This document shows, one piece after another, positions 14,600 through 29,700 of a stretch of 64,000 bases of DNA. The position numbers and the translations under genes were made by a program. The stretch is taken from NCBI RefSeq assembly GCF_040869045.1, contig NW_027136909.1, positions 831,000 through 894,999 on the forward strand. The letters are read 5' to 3'. How positions within the stretch are numbered: position 1 is the first letter of the stretch; the number at the start of each line of letters is the position of its first letter. Source of the stretch: Eurosta solidaginis (taxonomy: Eukaryota; Arthropoda; Insecta; Diptera; Tephritidae). The notes beneath the pieces are model-generated. The model was not told where the DNA came from. It worked only from the letters and a program-made list of their open reading frames with translations, and made no database searches.

Positions 14600-17500
14600 A
14601 AGATTGAATCGAATTTATGTTTGCAGATGGTAGGTTTTTATTTGTATATTAATCCACAAGCTGATCCAAGGTTCTATCGCTAACGGTACAATTTCTACGT
14701 TATACTGGATGGGGTTAACCGACTAAAGGGATAAGTGTCCATATCTATTGAACCCAGCAAGATAGAATCGAATTTATGTTTGCAGATGGTAGTTTTTTAT
14801 GTGTATATTAATCCACAAGCTGATCCAAGGTTCTATCGCTAACAGTTCAATTTCTACGTTATACTGGGTGGGGTTAACCGACTAAAAGGGATAAGTGTCC
14901 ATATCTATTGAACCAAGCAAGATAGAATCGATTTTGTTTTTATAGATGATAGGTTTTTATGTGTGTATTAATCCACAAGCTGATCCAAGGTTCTATCATT
15001 AACGGTTCAATTTCTACGTCAAAGTGGGTAGGGTTAACCGACTAAAAGGGATAAGTGTCCATATCTATTGAACCAAGCAAGATAGAATCGATTTTGTTTT
15101 TTCAGATGTTAGGTTTTTATGTGTATATTATTCCACAAGCCAATACAAGGTTCTATTGTTAACGGTTCAATTTCTACGTCAAAGTGGATGGGGTTAACCG
15201 ACTAAAAGGGATAAGTGTCCATATCTATTGTGGGTGAGGTTAACCGACTAAAAGGGATAAGTGTCCATATCTATTGAACCAAGCAAGACAGAATCGATTT
15301 ATTTTTGCAGATGGTAGGTTTTTGTGTGTATATTAATCCACAAGCTGATCCAAGGTTCTATCGTTAACGGTTCAATTTCTACGTCATACTGGGTGGGGTT
15401 AACCGACTAAAAGGGATAAGTGTCCATATCTATTGAACCAAGCAAGACAGAATCGATTCTATTTTTGCAGATGGTAGGTTGTTATGTGTATATTAGTAGA
15501 CAAGCTGATCCAAGGTCCTATCGCTACCGGTTCAATTTCTACGGCAAACTGGGTGGGGTTATCCGACTAAAAGGGATAAGTGTCCATATCTATTGAACCA
15601 AACAAGATAGAATCGATTTTATTTTTGCTGATTATAGGTTTTTATGTGTATATTAATCCACAGGCTGATCCATTGTTCTATCGTTAACGGTTCAATTTCT
15701 ACGTTATAGTGGTTGGGGTTAACCGACTAAAAGGGATAAGTGTCCATATCTTTTGAACCAAGCAAGATAGAACCGATTTTATTTTCGCAGATGATAGGTT
15801 TTTATGTGTATATTAATCCACAGGCTGATCCATGGTTCTATCGTTAACGGTTCAATTTCTACGTCAAAGTGGGTAGGGTTAACTGACTAAAAGGGATAAG
15901 TGTCCATATCTATTGAACCAAGCGAGATAGAATCGATTTTGTTTTTGCAGATGATAGGTTTTTATGTGTATATTAATTCAAAATCTGATACAAGATTCTA
16001 TCATTAACCGTTCAATTTCTGCGTCAAAGGGGATGGGTTAACCGACTAAAAGGGATAAGTGTCCATATCTATTGAACCAAGCAAGATAGAATCGATTTTG
16101 TTTTTATAGATGATAGGTTTTTATGTGTATATTAATCCACAAGCTGATCCATGGTTCTATCGTTAACGGTTCAATTTCTACGTCAAAGTGGGTAGGGTTA
16201 ACTGACTAAAAGGGATAAGTGTCCATATCTATTGAACCAAGCCAGATAGAATCGATTTTGTTTTTGCAGATGATAGGTTTTTATGTGTATATTAATTCAA
16301 AATCTGATACAAGATTCTATCATTAACCGTTCAATTTCTGCGTCAAAGTGGATGGGTTAACCGAATAAAAGGGATAAGTATACATATCTATTGAACCCAG
16401 CAAGATTGAATCGAATTTATGTTTGCAGATGGTAGGTTTTTATTTGTATATTAATCCACAAGCTGATCCAAGGTTCTATCGCTAACGGTTCAATTTCTAC
16501 GTTATACTGGATGGGGTTAACCGACTAAAAGGGATAAGTGTCCATATCTATTGAACCCAGCAAGATAGAATCGAATTTATGTTTGCAGATGGTAGTTTTT
16601 TATGTGTATATTAATCCACAAGCTGATCCAAGGTTCTATCGCTAACAGTTCAATTTCTACGTTATACTGGGTGGGGTTAACCGACTAAAAGGGATAAGTG
16701 TCCATATCTATTGAACCAAGCAAGATAGAATCGATTTTGTTTTTATAGATGATAGGTTTTTATGTGTGTATTAATCCACAAGCTGATCCAAGGTTCTATC
16801 ATTAACGGTTCAATTTCTACGTCAAAGTGGGTAGGGTTAACCGACTAAAAGGGATAAGTGTCCATATCTCTTGAACCAAGCAAGATAGAATCGATTTTGT
16901 TTTTTCAGATGTTAGGTTTTTATGTGTATATTACTCCACAAGCCAATACAAGGTTCTATTGTTAACGGTTCAATTTCTACGTCAAAGTGGATGGGGTTAA
17001 CCGACTAAAAGGGATAAGTGTCCATATCTATTGTGGGTGAGGTTAACCGACTAAAAGGGATAAGTGTCCATATCTATTGAACCAAGCAAGACAGAATCGA
17101 TTTATTTTTGCAGATGGTAGGTTTTTGTGTGTATATTAATCCACAAGCTGATCCAAGGTTCTATCGTTAACGGTTCAATTTCTACGTCATACTGGGTGGG
17201 GTTAACCGACTAAAAGGGATAAGTGTCCATATCTATTGAACCAAGCAAGACAGAATCGATTCTATTTTTGCAGATGGTAGGTTTTTATGTGTATATTAGT
17301 AGACAAGCTGATCCAAGGTCCTATCGCTACCGGTTCAATTTCTACGGCAAACTGGGTGGGGTTATCCGACTAAAAGGGATAAGTGTCCATATCTATTGAA
17401 CCAAACAAGATAGAATCGATTTTATTTTTGCTGATTATAGGTTTTTATGTGTATATTAATCCACAGGCTGATCCATTGTTCTATCGTTAACGGTTCAATT

Positions 17501-18250
17501 TCTACGTTATAGTGGTTGGGGTTAACCGACTAAAAGGGATAAGTGTCCATATCTATTGAACCAAGCAAGATAGAATCGATTTTGTTTTTATAGATGATAG
17601 GTTTTTATGTGTATATTTTGAACCAAGCAAGATAGAACCGATTTTATTTTCGCAGATGATAGGTTTTTATGTGTATATTAATCCACAGGCTGATCCATGG
17701 TTCTATCGTTAACGGTTCAATTTCTACGTCAAAGTGGGTAGGGTTAACTGACTAAAAGGGATAAGTGTCCATATCTATTGAACCAAGCCAGATAGAATCG
17801 ATTTTGTTTTTGCAGATGATAGGTTTTTATGTGTATATTAATTCAAAATCTGATACAAGATTCTATCATTAACCGTTCAATTTCTGCGTCAAAGTGGATG
17901 GGTTAACCGACTAAAAGGGATAAGTGTCCATATCTAATGAACCAAGCAAGGTAGAATCGAATTCATTTTTGCAGATGGTAGGGTTTTATGTGTATATTAA
18001 TCCACAAGCTGATCCAAGGTTCTATCGCTAACAGTTCAATTTCTACGTTATACTGGGTGGGGTTAACCGACTAAAAGGGATAAGTGTCCATATCTATTGA
18101 ACCAAGCAAGATAGAATCGATTTTGTTTTTATAGATGATAGGTTTTTATGTGTATATTAATCCACAAGCTGATCCATGGTTCTATCGTTAACGGTTCAAT
18201 TTCTACGTCAAAGTGGGTAGGGTTAACTGACTAAAAGGGATAAGTGTCCA
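14600..18250 (+). repeat. Higher-order tandem duplication, unit about 1.80 kb
   Basis: Private variants recur about 1,802-1,803 bp apart: TTTGTATATT at 14641 and 16443, and AATCGATTCT at 15451 and 17254 with TAGTAGACAAGC and CTACGGCAAACTGG beside it. ATTTTCGCAG recurs at an offset of about 1,865 because the second copy gained about 62 bp near 17,560-17,620. The AATCGATTCT group appears again near 25,328, so the unit has also been transposed within the array. Confidence 0.8.
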
Positions 18251-21200
18251 TATCTATTGAACCAAGCCAGATAGAATCGATTTTGTTTTTGCAGATGATA
18301 GGTTTTTATGTGTATATTAATTCAAAATCTGATACAAGATTCTATCATTAACCGTTCAATTTCTGCGTCAAAGTGGATGGGTTAACCGACTAAAAGGGAT
18401 AAGTGTCCATATCTATTGAACCAAGCAAAATAGAATCGATTTTATTTTTGCAGATGATAGGGTTTTACGTGTGTATTAATCCACAAGCTGATCCAAGGCT
18501 CTATCTTTAATGGTTCAATTCCTACGTCATAGTGGGTGGGGTTAACCGACTAAAAGGGATAAGTGTCCATATCTATTGAACCAAGCAAGACAGAATCGAT
18601 TTTATTTTTGCAGATGGTAGGTTTTTATGTGTATATTAGTCGACAAGCTGATCCAAGGTCCTATCGCTACCGGTTCAATTTCTACGTCAAACTGGGTGGG
18701 GTTATCCGACTAAAAGGAATAAGTGTCCATATCTATTGAACCAAACAAGATAGAATCGATTTTATTTTTGCTGATTATAGGTTTTTATGTGTGTATTAAT
18801 CCACAGGCTGATCCATGGTTCTATCGTTAACGGTTCAATTTCTACGTTATAGTGGTTGGGGTTAACCGACTAAAAGGGATAAGTGTCCATATCTTTTGAA
18901 CCAAGCAAGATAGAACCGATTTTATTTTTGCAGATGATAGGTTTTTATGTGTATATTAATCCACAGGCTGATCCATGGTTCTATCGTTAACGGTTCAATT
19001 TCTACGTCAAAGTGGGTAGGGTTAACTGACTAAAAGGGATAAGTGTCCATATCTATTGAACCAAGCCAGATAGAATCGATTTTGTTTTTGCAGATGATAG
19101 ATTTTTATGTGTATTAATTCAAAATCTGATACAAGATTCTATCATTAACCGTTCAATTTCTGCGTCAAAGTGGATGGGTTAACCGACTAAAAGGGATAAG
19201 TGTCCATATCTATTGAACCAAGCAAGGTAGAATCGAATTCATTTTTGCAGATGGTAGAGTTTTATGTGTATATTAATCCACAAGCTGATCCAAGGTTCTA
19301 TCGTTAACAGTTCAATTTCTACGTTATACTGGGTGGGGTTAACCGACTAAAAGAGATAAGTGTCCATATCTATTGAACCAAGCAAGATAGAATCGATTTT
19401 GTTTTTACAGATGATAGGTTTTTATGTGTATATTAATCCACAAGCTGATCCATGGTTCTATCGTTAACGGTTCAATTTCTACGTCAAAGTGGGTAGGGTT
19501 AACTGACTAAAAGGGATAAGTGTCCATATCTATTGAACCAAGCCAGATAGAATCGATTTTGTTCTTGCAGATGATAGGTTTTTATGTGTATATTAATTCA
19601 AAATCTGATACAAGATTCTATCATTAACCGTTCAATTTCTGCGTCAAAGTGGATGGGTTAACCGACTAAAAGGGATAAGTGTCCATATCTATTGAACCAA
19701 GCAAAATAGAATCGATTTTATTTTTGCAGATGATAGGGTTTTATGTGTATATTAATCCACAAGCTGATCCAAGGCTCTATCTTTAATGGTTCAATTTCTA
19801 CGTCATAGTGGGTGGGGTTAACCGACTAAAAGGGATAAGTATACATATCTATTGAACCCAGCAAAATAGAATCGAATTTATGTTTGCAGATGGTAGTTTT
19901 TTATGTGTGTATTAATCCACAAGCTGATCCAAGGTTCTATCGCTAACGGTTCAATTTCTACGTTATACTGGATGGGGTTAACCGACTAAAAGGGATAAGT
20001 GTCCATATCTATTGAACCAAGCAAGATAGAATCGATTTTGTTTTTGCAGATGATAGGGCTTTATGTGTACAATAATCCACAAGCCAATCCAAGGTTCTAT
20101 CGCTAACGGTTCAGTTTCTACGTCATACTGGGTGGGGTTAACCGACTAATAGGGATAAGTGTCCATATCTATTGAACCAAGCAAGATAGAATCGATTTTG
20201 TTTTTATAGATGATAGGTTTTTATGTGTGTATTAATCCACAAGCTGATCCAAGGTTCTATCATTAACGGTTCAATTTCTACGTCAAAGTGGGTAGGGTTA
20301 ACCGACTAAAAGGGATAAGTGTCCATATCTATTGAACCAAGCAAGATAGAATCGATTTTGTTTTTTCAGATGTTAGGTTTTTATGTGTATATTATTCCAC
20401 AAGCCAATACAAGGTTCTATTGTTAACGGTTCAAATTCTACGTCAAAGTGGATGGGGTTAACCGACTAAAAGGGATAAGTGTCCATATCTATTGTGGGTG
20501 AGGTTAACCGACTAAAAGGGATAAGTGTCCATATCTATTGAACCAAGCAAAATAGAATCGATTTTATTTTTGCAGATGATAGGGTTTTATGTTTATTTTA
20601 ATCCACAAGCTGATCCAAGGCTCTATCTTTAATGGTTCAATTTCTACGTCATAGTGGGTGGGGTTAACCGACTAAAAGGGATAAGTATACATATCTATTG
20701 AACCCAGCAAAATAGAATCGAATTTATGTTTGCAGATGGTAGTTTTTTATGTGTATATTAATCCACAAGCTGATCCAAGGTTCTATCGCTAACGGTTCAA
20801 TTTCTACGTTATACTGGATGGGGTTAACCGACTAAAAGGGATAAGTGTCCATATCTATTGAACCAAGCAAGATAGAATCGATTTTGTTTTTGCAGATGAT
20901 AGGGCTTTATGTGTACAATAATCCACAAGCCAATCCAAGGTTCTATCGCTAACGGTTCAGTTTCTACGTCTTACTGGGTGGGGTTAACCGACTAATAGGG
21001 ATAAGTGTCCATATCTATTGAACCAAGCAAGATAGAATCGATTTTGTTTTTTCAGATGTTAGGTTTTTATGTGTATATTGTTCCACAAGCCAATAAAAGG
21101 TTCTATTGTTAACGGTTCAATTTCTACGTCAAAGTGGATGGGGTTAACCGACTAAAAGGGATAAGTGTCCATATCTATTGTGGGTGAGGTTAACCGACTA

Positions 21201-24200
21201 AAAGGGATAAGTGTCCATATCTATTGAACCAAGCAAGACAGAATCGATTTATTTTTGCAGATGGTAGGTTTTTGTGTGTATATTAATCCACAAGCTGATC
21301 CAAGGTTCTCTCGCTAACAGTTCAATTTCTACGTTATACTGGGTGGGGTTAACCGACTAAAAGGGATAAGTGTCCATATCTATTGAACCAAGCAAGATAG
21401 AATCGATTTTGTTTTTATAGATGATAGGTTTTTATGTGTGTATTAATCCACAAGCTGATCCAAGGTTCTATCATTAACGGTTCAATTTCTACGTCAAAGT
21501 GGGTAGGGTTAACCGACAAAAAGGGATAAGTGTCCATATCTATTGAACCAAGCAAGATAGAATCGATTTTGTTTTTTCAGATGTTAGGTTTTTATGTGTA
21601 TATTATTCCACAAGCCAATACAAGGTTCTATTGTTAACGGTTCAATTTCTACGTCAAAGTGGATGGGGTTAACCGACTAAAAGGGATAAGTATACATATC
21701 TATTGAACCCAGCAAGATAGAATCGAATTTATGTTTGCAGATGGTAGTTTTTTATTTGTATATTAATCCACAAGCTGATCCAAGGTTCTATCGCTAACGG
21801 TTCAATTTCTACGTTATACTGGATGGGGTTAACCGACTAAAAGGGATAAGTGTCCATATCTATTGAACCCAGCAAGATTGAATCGAATTTATGTTTGCAG
21901 ATGGTAGTTTTTTATGTGTATATTAATCCACAAGCTGATCCAAGGTTCTATCGCTAACAGTTCAATTTCTACGTTATACTGGGTGGGGTTAACCGACTAA
22001 AAGGGATAAGTGTCCATATCTATTGAACCAAGCAAGATAGAATCGATTTTGTTTTTTCAGATGTTAGGTTTTTATGTGTATATTATTCCACAAGCCAATA
22101 CAAGGTTCTATTGTTAACGGTTCAAATTCTACGTCAAAGTGGATGGGGTTAACCGACTAAAAGGGATAAGTGTCCATATCTATTGTGGGTGAGGTTAACC
22201 GACTAAAAGGGATAAGTGTTCATATCTATTGAACCAAGCAAGACAGAATCGATTTATTTTTGCAGATGGTAGGTTTTTGTGTGTATATTAATCCACAAGC
22301 TGATCCAAGGTTCTATCGTTAACGGTTCAATTTCTACGTCATACTGGGTGGGGTTAACCGACTAAAAGGGATAAGTGTCCATATCTATTGAACCAAGCAA
22401 GACAGAATCGATTTTATTTTTGCAGATGGTAGGTTTTTATGTGTGTATTAGTCGACAAGCTGATTCAAGGTCCTATCGCTACCGGTTCAATTTCTACGTC
22501 AAACTGGGTGGGGTTATCCGACTAAAAGGGATAAGTGTCCATATCTATTGAACCAAACAAGATAGAATCGATTTTATTTTTGCTGATTATAGGTTTTTAT
22601 GTGTATATTAATACACAGGCTGATCCATGGTTCTATCGTTAACGGTTCAATTTCTACGTCAAAGTGGGTAGGGTTAACTGACTAAAAGGGATAAGTGTCC
22701 ATATCTATTGAACCAAGCCAGATAGAATCGATTTTGTTTTTGCAGATGATAGGTTTTTATGTGTATATTAATACACAGGCTGATCCATGGTTCTATCGTT
22801 AACGGTTCAATTTCTACGTCAAAGTGGGTAGGGTTAACTGACTAAAAGGGATAAGTGTCCATATCTATTGAACCAAGCCAGATAGAATCGATTTTGTTTT
22901 TGCAGATGATAGGTTTTTATGTGTATATTAATACACAGGCTGATCCATGGTTCTATCGTTAGCGGTTCAATTTCTACGTCAAAGTGGGTAGGGTTAACTG
23001 ACTAAAAGGGATAAGTGTCCATATCTATTGTGGGTGAGGTTAACCGACTAAAAGGGATAAGTGTCCATATCTATTGAACCAAGCAAGACAGAATCGATTT
23101 TATTTTTGCAGATGGTAGGTTTTTATGTGTGTATTAGTCGACAAGCTGATTCAAGGTCCTATCGCTACCGGTTCAATTTCTACGTCAAACTGGGTGGGGT
23201 TATCCGACTAAAAGGGATAAGTGTCCATATCTATTGAACCAAACAAGATAGAATCGATTTTATTTTTGCTGATTATAGGTTTTTATGTGTATATTAATCA
23301 ACAGGCTGATCCATGGTTCTATCGTTAACGGTTCAATTTCTACGTTATAGTGGTTGGGGTTAACCGACTAAAAGGGATAAGTGTCCATATCTTTTGAACC
23401 AAGCAAGATAGAACCGATTTTATTTTTGCAGATGATAGGTTTTTATGTGTATATTAATACACAGGCTGATCCATGGTTCTATCGTTAACGGTTCAATTTC
23501 TACGTCAAAGTGGGTAGGGTTAACTGACTAAAAGGGATAAGTGTCCATATCTATTGAACCAAGCCAGATAGAATCGATTTTGTTTTTGCAGATGATAGGT
23601 TTTTATGTGTATTTTAATTCAAAATCTGATACAAGATTCTATCATTAACCGTTCAATTTCTGCGTCAAAGTGGATGGGTTAACCGACTAAAAGGGATAAG
23701 TGTCCATATCTATTGAACCAAGCAAGGTAGAATCGAATTCATTTTTGCAGATGGTAGGGTTTTATGTGTATATTAATCCACAAGCTGACCCAAGGTTCTA
23801 TCGCTAACAGTTCAATTTCTACGTTATACTGGGTTGGGTTAACCGACTAAAAGGGATAAGTGTCCATATCTATTGAACCAAGCAAGATAGAATCGATTTT
23901 GTTTTTATAGATGATAGGTTTTTATGTGTGTATTAATCCACAAGCTGATCCATGGTTCTATCGTTAACGGTTCAATTTCTACGTCAAAGTGGGTAGGGTT
24001 AACTGACTAAAAGGGATAAGTGTCCATATCTATTGAACCAAGCCAGATAGAATCGATTTTGTTTTTGCAGATGATAGGTTTTTATGTGTATATTAATTCA
24101 AAATCTGATACAAGATTCTATCATTAACCGTTCAATTTCTGCGTCAAAGTGGATGGGTTAACCGACTAAAAGGGATAAGTGTCCATATCTATTGAACCAA

Positions 24201-26751
24201 GCAAGATAGAATCGATTTTGTTTTTATAGATGATAGGTTTTTATGTGTATATTAATTCACAAGCTGATCCATGGTTCTATCGTTAACGGTTCAATTTCTA
24301 CGTCAAAGTGGGTAGGGTTAACTGACTAAAAGGGATAAGTGTCCATATCTATTGAACCAAGCCATATAGAATCGATTTTGTTTTTGCAGATGATAGGTTT
24401 TTATGTGTATATTAATTCAAAATCTGATACAAGATTCTATCATTAACCGTTCAATTTCTGCGTCAAAGTGGATGGGTTAACCGACTAAAAGGGATAAGTA
24501 TACATATCTATTGAACCCAGCAAGATTGAATCGAATTTATGTTTGCAGATGGTAGGTTTTTATTTGTATATTAATCCACAAGCTGATCCAAGGTTCTATC
24601 GCTAACGGTTCAATTTCTACGTTATACTGGATGGGGTTAACCGACTAAAAGGGATAAGTGTCCATATCTATTGAACCCAGCAAGATAGAATCGAATTTAT
24701 GTTTGCAGATGGTAGTTTTTTATGTGTATATTAATCCACAAGCTGATCCAAGGTTCTATCGCTAACAGTTCAATTTCTACGTTATACTGGGTGGGGTTAA
24801 CCGACTAAAAGGGATAAGTGTCCATATCTATTGAACCAAGCAAGATAGAATCGATTTTGTTTTTACAGATGATAGGTTTTTATGTGTGTATTAATCCACA
24901 AGCTGATCCAAGGTTCTATCATTAACGGTTCAATTTCTACGTCAAAGTGGGTAGGGTTAACCGACTAAAAGGGGTAAGTGTCCATATCTATTGAACCAAG
25001 CAAGATAGAATCGATTTTGTTTTTTCAGATGTTAGGTTTTTATGTGTATATTATTCCACAAGCCAATACAAGGTTCTATTGTTAACGGTTCAATTTCTAC
25101 GTCAAAGTGGATGGGGTTAACCGACTAAAAGGGATAAGTGTCCATATCTATTGAACCAAGCAAGACAGAATCGATTTATTTTTGCAGATGGTAGGTTTTT
25201 GTGTGTATATTAATCCACAAGCTGATCCAAGGTTCTATCGTTAACGGTTCAATTTCTACGTCATACTGGGTGGGGTTAACCGACTAAAAGGGATAAGGGT
25301 CCATATCTATTGAACCAAGCAAGACAGAATCGATTCTATTTTTGCAGATGGTAGGTTTTTATGTGTATATTAGTAGACAAGCTGATCCAAGGTCCTATCG
25401 CTACCGGTTCAATTTCTACGGCAAACTGGGTGGGGTTATCCGACTAAAAGGGATAAGTGTCCATATCTATTGAACCAAAAAGATAGAATCGATTTTATTT
25501 TTGCTGATTATAGGTTTTTATGTGTATATTAATCCACAGGCTGATCCATGGTTCTATCGTTAACGGTTCAATTTCTACGTCAAAGTGGGTAGGGTTAACT
25601 GACTAAAAGGGATAAGTGTCGATATCTATTGAACCAAGCCAGATAGAATCGATTTTGTTTTTGCAGATGATAGGTTTTTATGTGTATATTAATTCAAAAT
25701 CTGATACAAGATTCTATCATTAACCGTTCAATTTCTGCGTCAAAGTGGATGGGTTAACCGACTAAAAGGGATAAGTGTCCATATCTATTGAACCAAGCAA
25801 GGTAGAATCGAATTCATTTTTGCAGATGGTAGGGTTTTATGTGTATATTAATCCACAAGCTGATCCAAGGTTCTATCGCTAACAGTTCAATTTCTACGTT
25901 ATACTGGGTGGGGTTAACCGACTAAAAGGGATAAGTGTCCATATCTATTGAACCAAGCAAGATAGAATCGATTTTGTTTTTATAGATGATAGGTTTTTAT
26001 GTGTATATTAATCCACAAGCTGATCCATGGTTCTATCGTTAACGGTTCAATTTCTACGTCAAAGTGGGTAGGGTTAACTGACTAAAAGGGATAAGTGTCC
26101 ATATCTATTGAACCAAGCCAGATAGAATCGATTTTGTTTTTGCAGATGATAGGTTTTTATGTGTATATTAATTCAAAATCTGATACAAGATTCTATCATT
26201 AACCGTTCAATTTCTGCGTCAAAGTGGATGGGTTAACCGACTAAAAGGGATAAGTGTCCATATCTATTGAACCAAGCAAGGTAGAATCGAATTCATTTTT
26301 GCAGATGGTAGGGTTTTATGTGTATATTAATCCACAAGCTGATCCAAGGTTCTATCGCTAACAGTTCAATTTCTACGTTATACTGGGTGGGGTTAACCGA
26401 CTAAAAGGGATAAGTGTCCATATCTATTGAACCAAGCAAGATAGAATCGATTTTGTTTTTATAGATGATAGGTTTTTATGTGTATATTAATCCACAAGCT
26501 GATCCATGGTTCTATCGTTAACGGTTCAATTTCTACGTCAAAGTGGGTAGGGTTAACTGACTAAAAGGGATAAGTGTCCATATCTATTGAACCAAGCCAG
26601 ATAGAATCGATTTTGTTTTTGCAGATGATAGGTTTTTATGTGTATATTAATTCAAAATCTGATACAAGATTCTATCATTAACCGTTCAATTTCTGCGTCA
26701 AAGTGGATGGGTTAACCGACTAAAAGGGATAAGTGTCCATATCTATTGAAC

Positions 26752-29700
26752 CAAGCAAAATAGAATCGATTTTATTTTTGCAGATGATAGGGTTTTACGT
26801 GTATATTAATCCACAAGCTGATCCAAGGCTCTATCTTTAATGGTTCAATTTCTACGTCATAGTGGGTGGGGTTAACCGACTAAAAGGGATAAGTATACAT
26901 ATCTATTGAACCCAGCAAAATAGAATCGAATTTATGTTTGCAGATGGTAGTTTTTTATGTGTATATTAATCCACAAGCTGATCCAAGGTTCTATCGCTAA
27001 CGGTTCAATTTCTACGATATACTGGATGGGGTTAACCGACTAAAAGGGATAAGTGTCCATATCTATTGAACCAAGCAAGATAGAATCGATTTTGTTTTTG
27101 CAGATGATAGGGCTTTATGTGTACAATAATCCACAAGCTAATCCAAGGTTCTATCGCTAACGGTTCAGTTTCTACGTCATACTGGGTGGGGTTAACCGAC
27201 TAATAGGGATAAGTGTCCATATCTATTGAACCAAGCAAGATAGAATCGATTTTGTTTTTTCAGATGTTAGGTTTTTATGTGTATATTGTTCCACAAGCCA
27301 ATAAAAGGTTCTATTGTTAACGGTTCAATTTCTACGTCAAAGTGGATGGGGTTAACCGACTAAAAGGGATAAGTGTCCATATCTATTGTGGGTGAGGTTA
27401 ACCGACTAAAAGGGATAAGTGTCCATATCTATTGAACCAAGCAAGACAAAATCAATTTATTTTTGCAGATGGTAGGTTTTTGTGTGTATATTAATCCACA
27501 AGCTGATCCAAGGTTCTATCGCTACCGGTTCAATTTCTTCGTCAAACTGGGTGGGGTTATCCGACTAAAAGGGATAAGTGTCCATATCTATTGAACCAAA
27601 CAAGATAGAATCGATTTTATTTTAGCTGATTATAGGTTTTTATGTGTATATTAATCCACAGGCTGATCCATGGTTCTATCGATAACGGTTCAATTTCTAC
27701 GTCATACTGGGTGGGGTTAACCGACTAAAAGGGATAAGTGTCCATATCTATTGAACCAAGCAAGACAGAATCGATTTTATTTTTGCAGATGGTAGGTTTT
27801 TATGTGTATATTAGTCGACAAGCTGATCCAAGGTCCTATCGCTACCGGTTCAATTTCTACGTCAAACTGGGTGGGGTTATCCGACTAAAAGGGATAAGTG
27901 TCCATATCTATTGAACCAAACAAGATAGAATCGATTTTATTTTAGCTGATTATAGGTTTTTATGTGTATATTAATCCACAGGCTGATCCATGGTTCTATC
28001 GTTAACGGTTCAATTTCTACGTTATACTGGGTGGGGTTAACCGACTTAAAGGGATAAGTGTCCATATCTATTGAACCAAGCAAGATAGAATCGATTTTGT
28101 TTTTATAGATGATAGGTTTTTATGTGTGTATTAATCCACAAGCTGATCCAAGGTTCTATCATTGACGGTTCAATTTCTACGTCAAAGTGGGTAGGGTTAA
28201 CCGACTAAAAGGGATAAGTGTCCATATCTATTGAACCAAGCAAGATAGAATCGATTTTGTTTTTTCAGATGTTAGGTTTTTATGTGTATATTATTCCACA
28301 AGCCAATACAAGGTTCTATTGTTAACGGTTCAATTTCTACGTCAAAGTGGATGGGGTTAATCGACTAAAAGGGATAAGTGTCCATATCTATTGTGGGTGA
28401 GGTTAACCGACTAAAAGGGATAAGTGTCCATATCTCTTGAACCAAGCAAAACAGAATCGATTTATTTTTGCAGATGGTAGGTTTTTGTGTGTATATTAAT
28501 CCACAAGCTGATCCAAGGTTCTATCGTTAACGGTTCAATTTCTACGTCATACTGGGTGGGGTTAACCGACTAAAAGGGATAAGTGTCCATATCTATTGAA
28601 CCAAGCAAGACAGAATCGATTTTATTTTTGCAGATGGTAGGTTTTTATGTGTATATTAGTCGACAAGCTGATCCAAGGTCCTATCGCTACCGGTTCAATT
28701 TCTACGTCAAACTGGGTGGGGTTATCCGACTAAAAGGGATAAGTGTCCATATCTATTGAACCAAACAAGATAGAATCGATTTTATTTTAGCTGATTATAG
28801 GTTTTTATGTGTATATTAATCCACAGGCTGATCCATGGTTCTATCGTTAACGGTTCAATTTTTACGTTATAGTGGTTGGGGTTAACCGACTAAAAGGGAT
28901 AAGTGTCCATATCTTTTGAACCAAGCAAGATAGAACCGATTTTATTTTTGCAGATGATAGGTTTTTATGTGTATCTTAATCCACAGGCTGATCCATGGTT
29001 CTATCGTTAACGGTTCAATTTCTACGTCAAAGTGGGTAGGGTTAACTGACTAAAAGGGATAAGTGTCCATATCTATTGAACCAAGCCAGATAGAATCGAT
29101 TTTGTTTTTGCAGATGATAGGTTTTTATGTGTATATTAATTCAAAATCTGATACAAGATTCTATCATTAACCGTTCAATTTCTGCGTCAAAGTGGATGGG
29201 TTAACCGACTAAAAGGGATAAGTGTCCATATCTATTGAACCAAGCAAAATAGAATCGATTTTATTTTTGCAGATGATAGGGTTTTACGTGTATATTAATC
29301 CACAAGCTGATCCAAGGCTCTATCTTTAATGGTTCAATTTCTACGTCATAGTGGGTGGGGTTAACCGACTAAAAGGGATAAGTATACATATCTATTGAAC
29401 CCAGCAAAATAGAATCGAATTTATGTTTGCAGATGGTAGTTTTTTATGTGTATATTAATCCACAAGCTGATCCAAGGTTCTATCGCTAACGGTTCAATTT
29501 CTACGATATACTGGATTGGGTTAACCGACTAAAAGGGATAAGTGTCCATATCTATTGAACCAAGCAAGATAGAATCGATTTTGTTTTTGCAGATGATAGG
29601 GCTTTATGTGTACAATAATCCACAAGCTAATCCAAGGTTCTATCGCTAACGGTTCAGTTTCTACGTCATACTGGGTGGGGTTAACCGACTAATAGGGATA

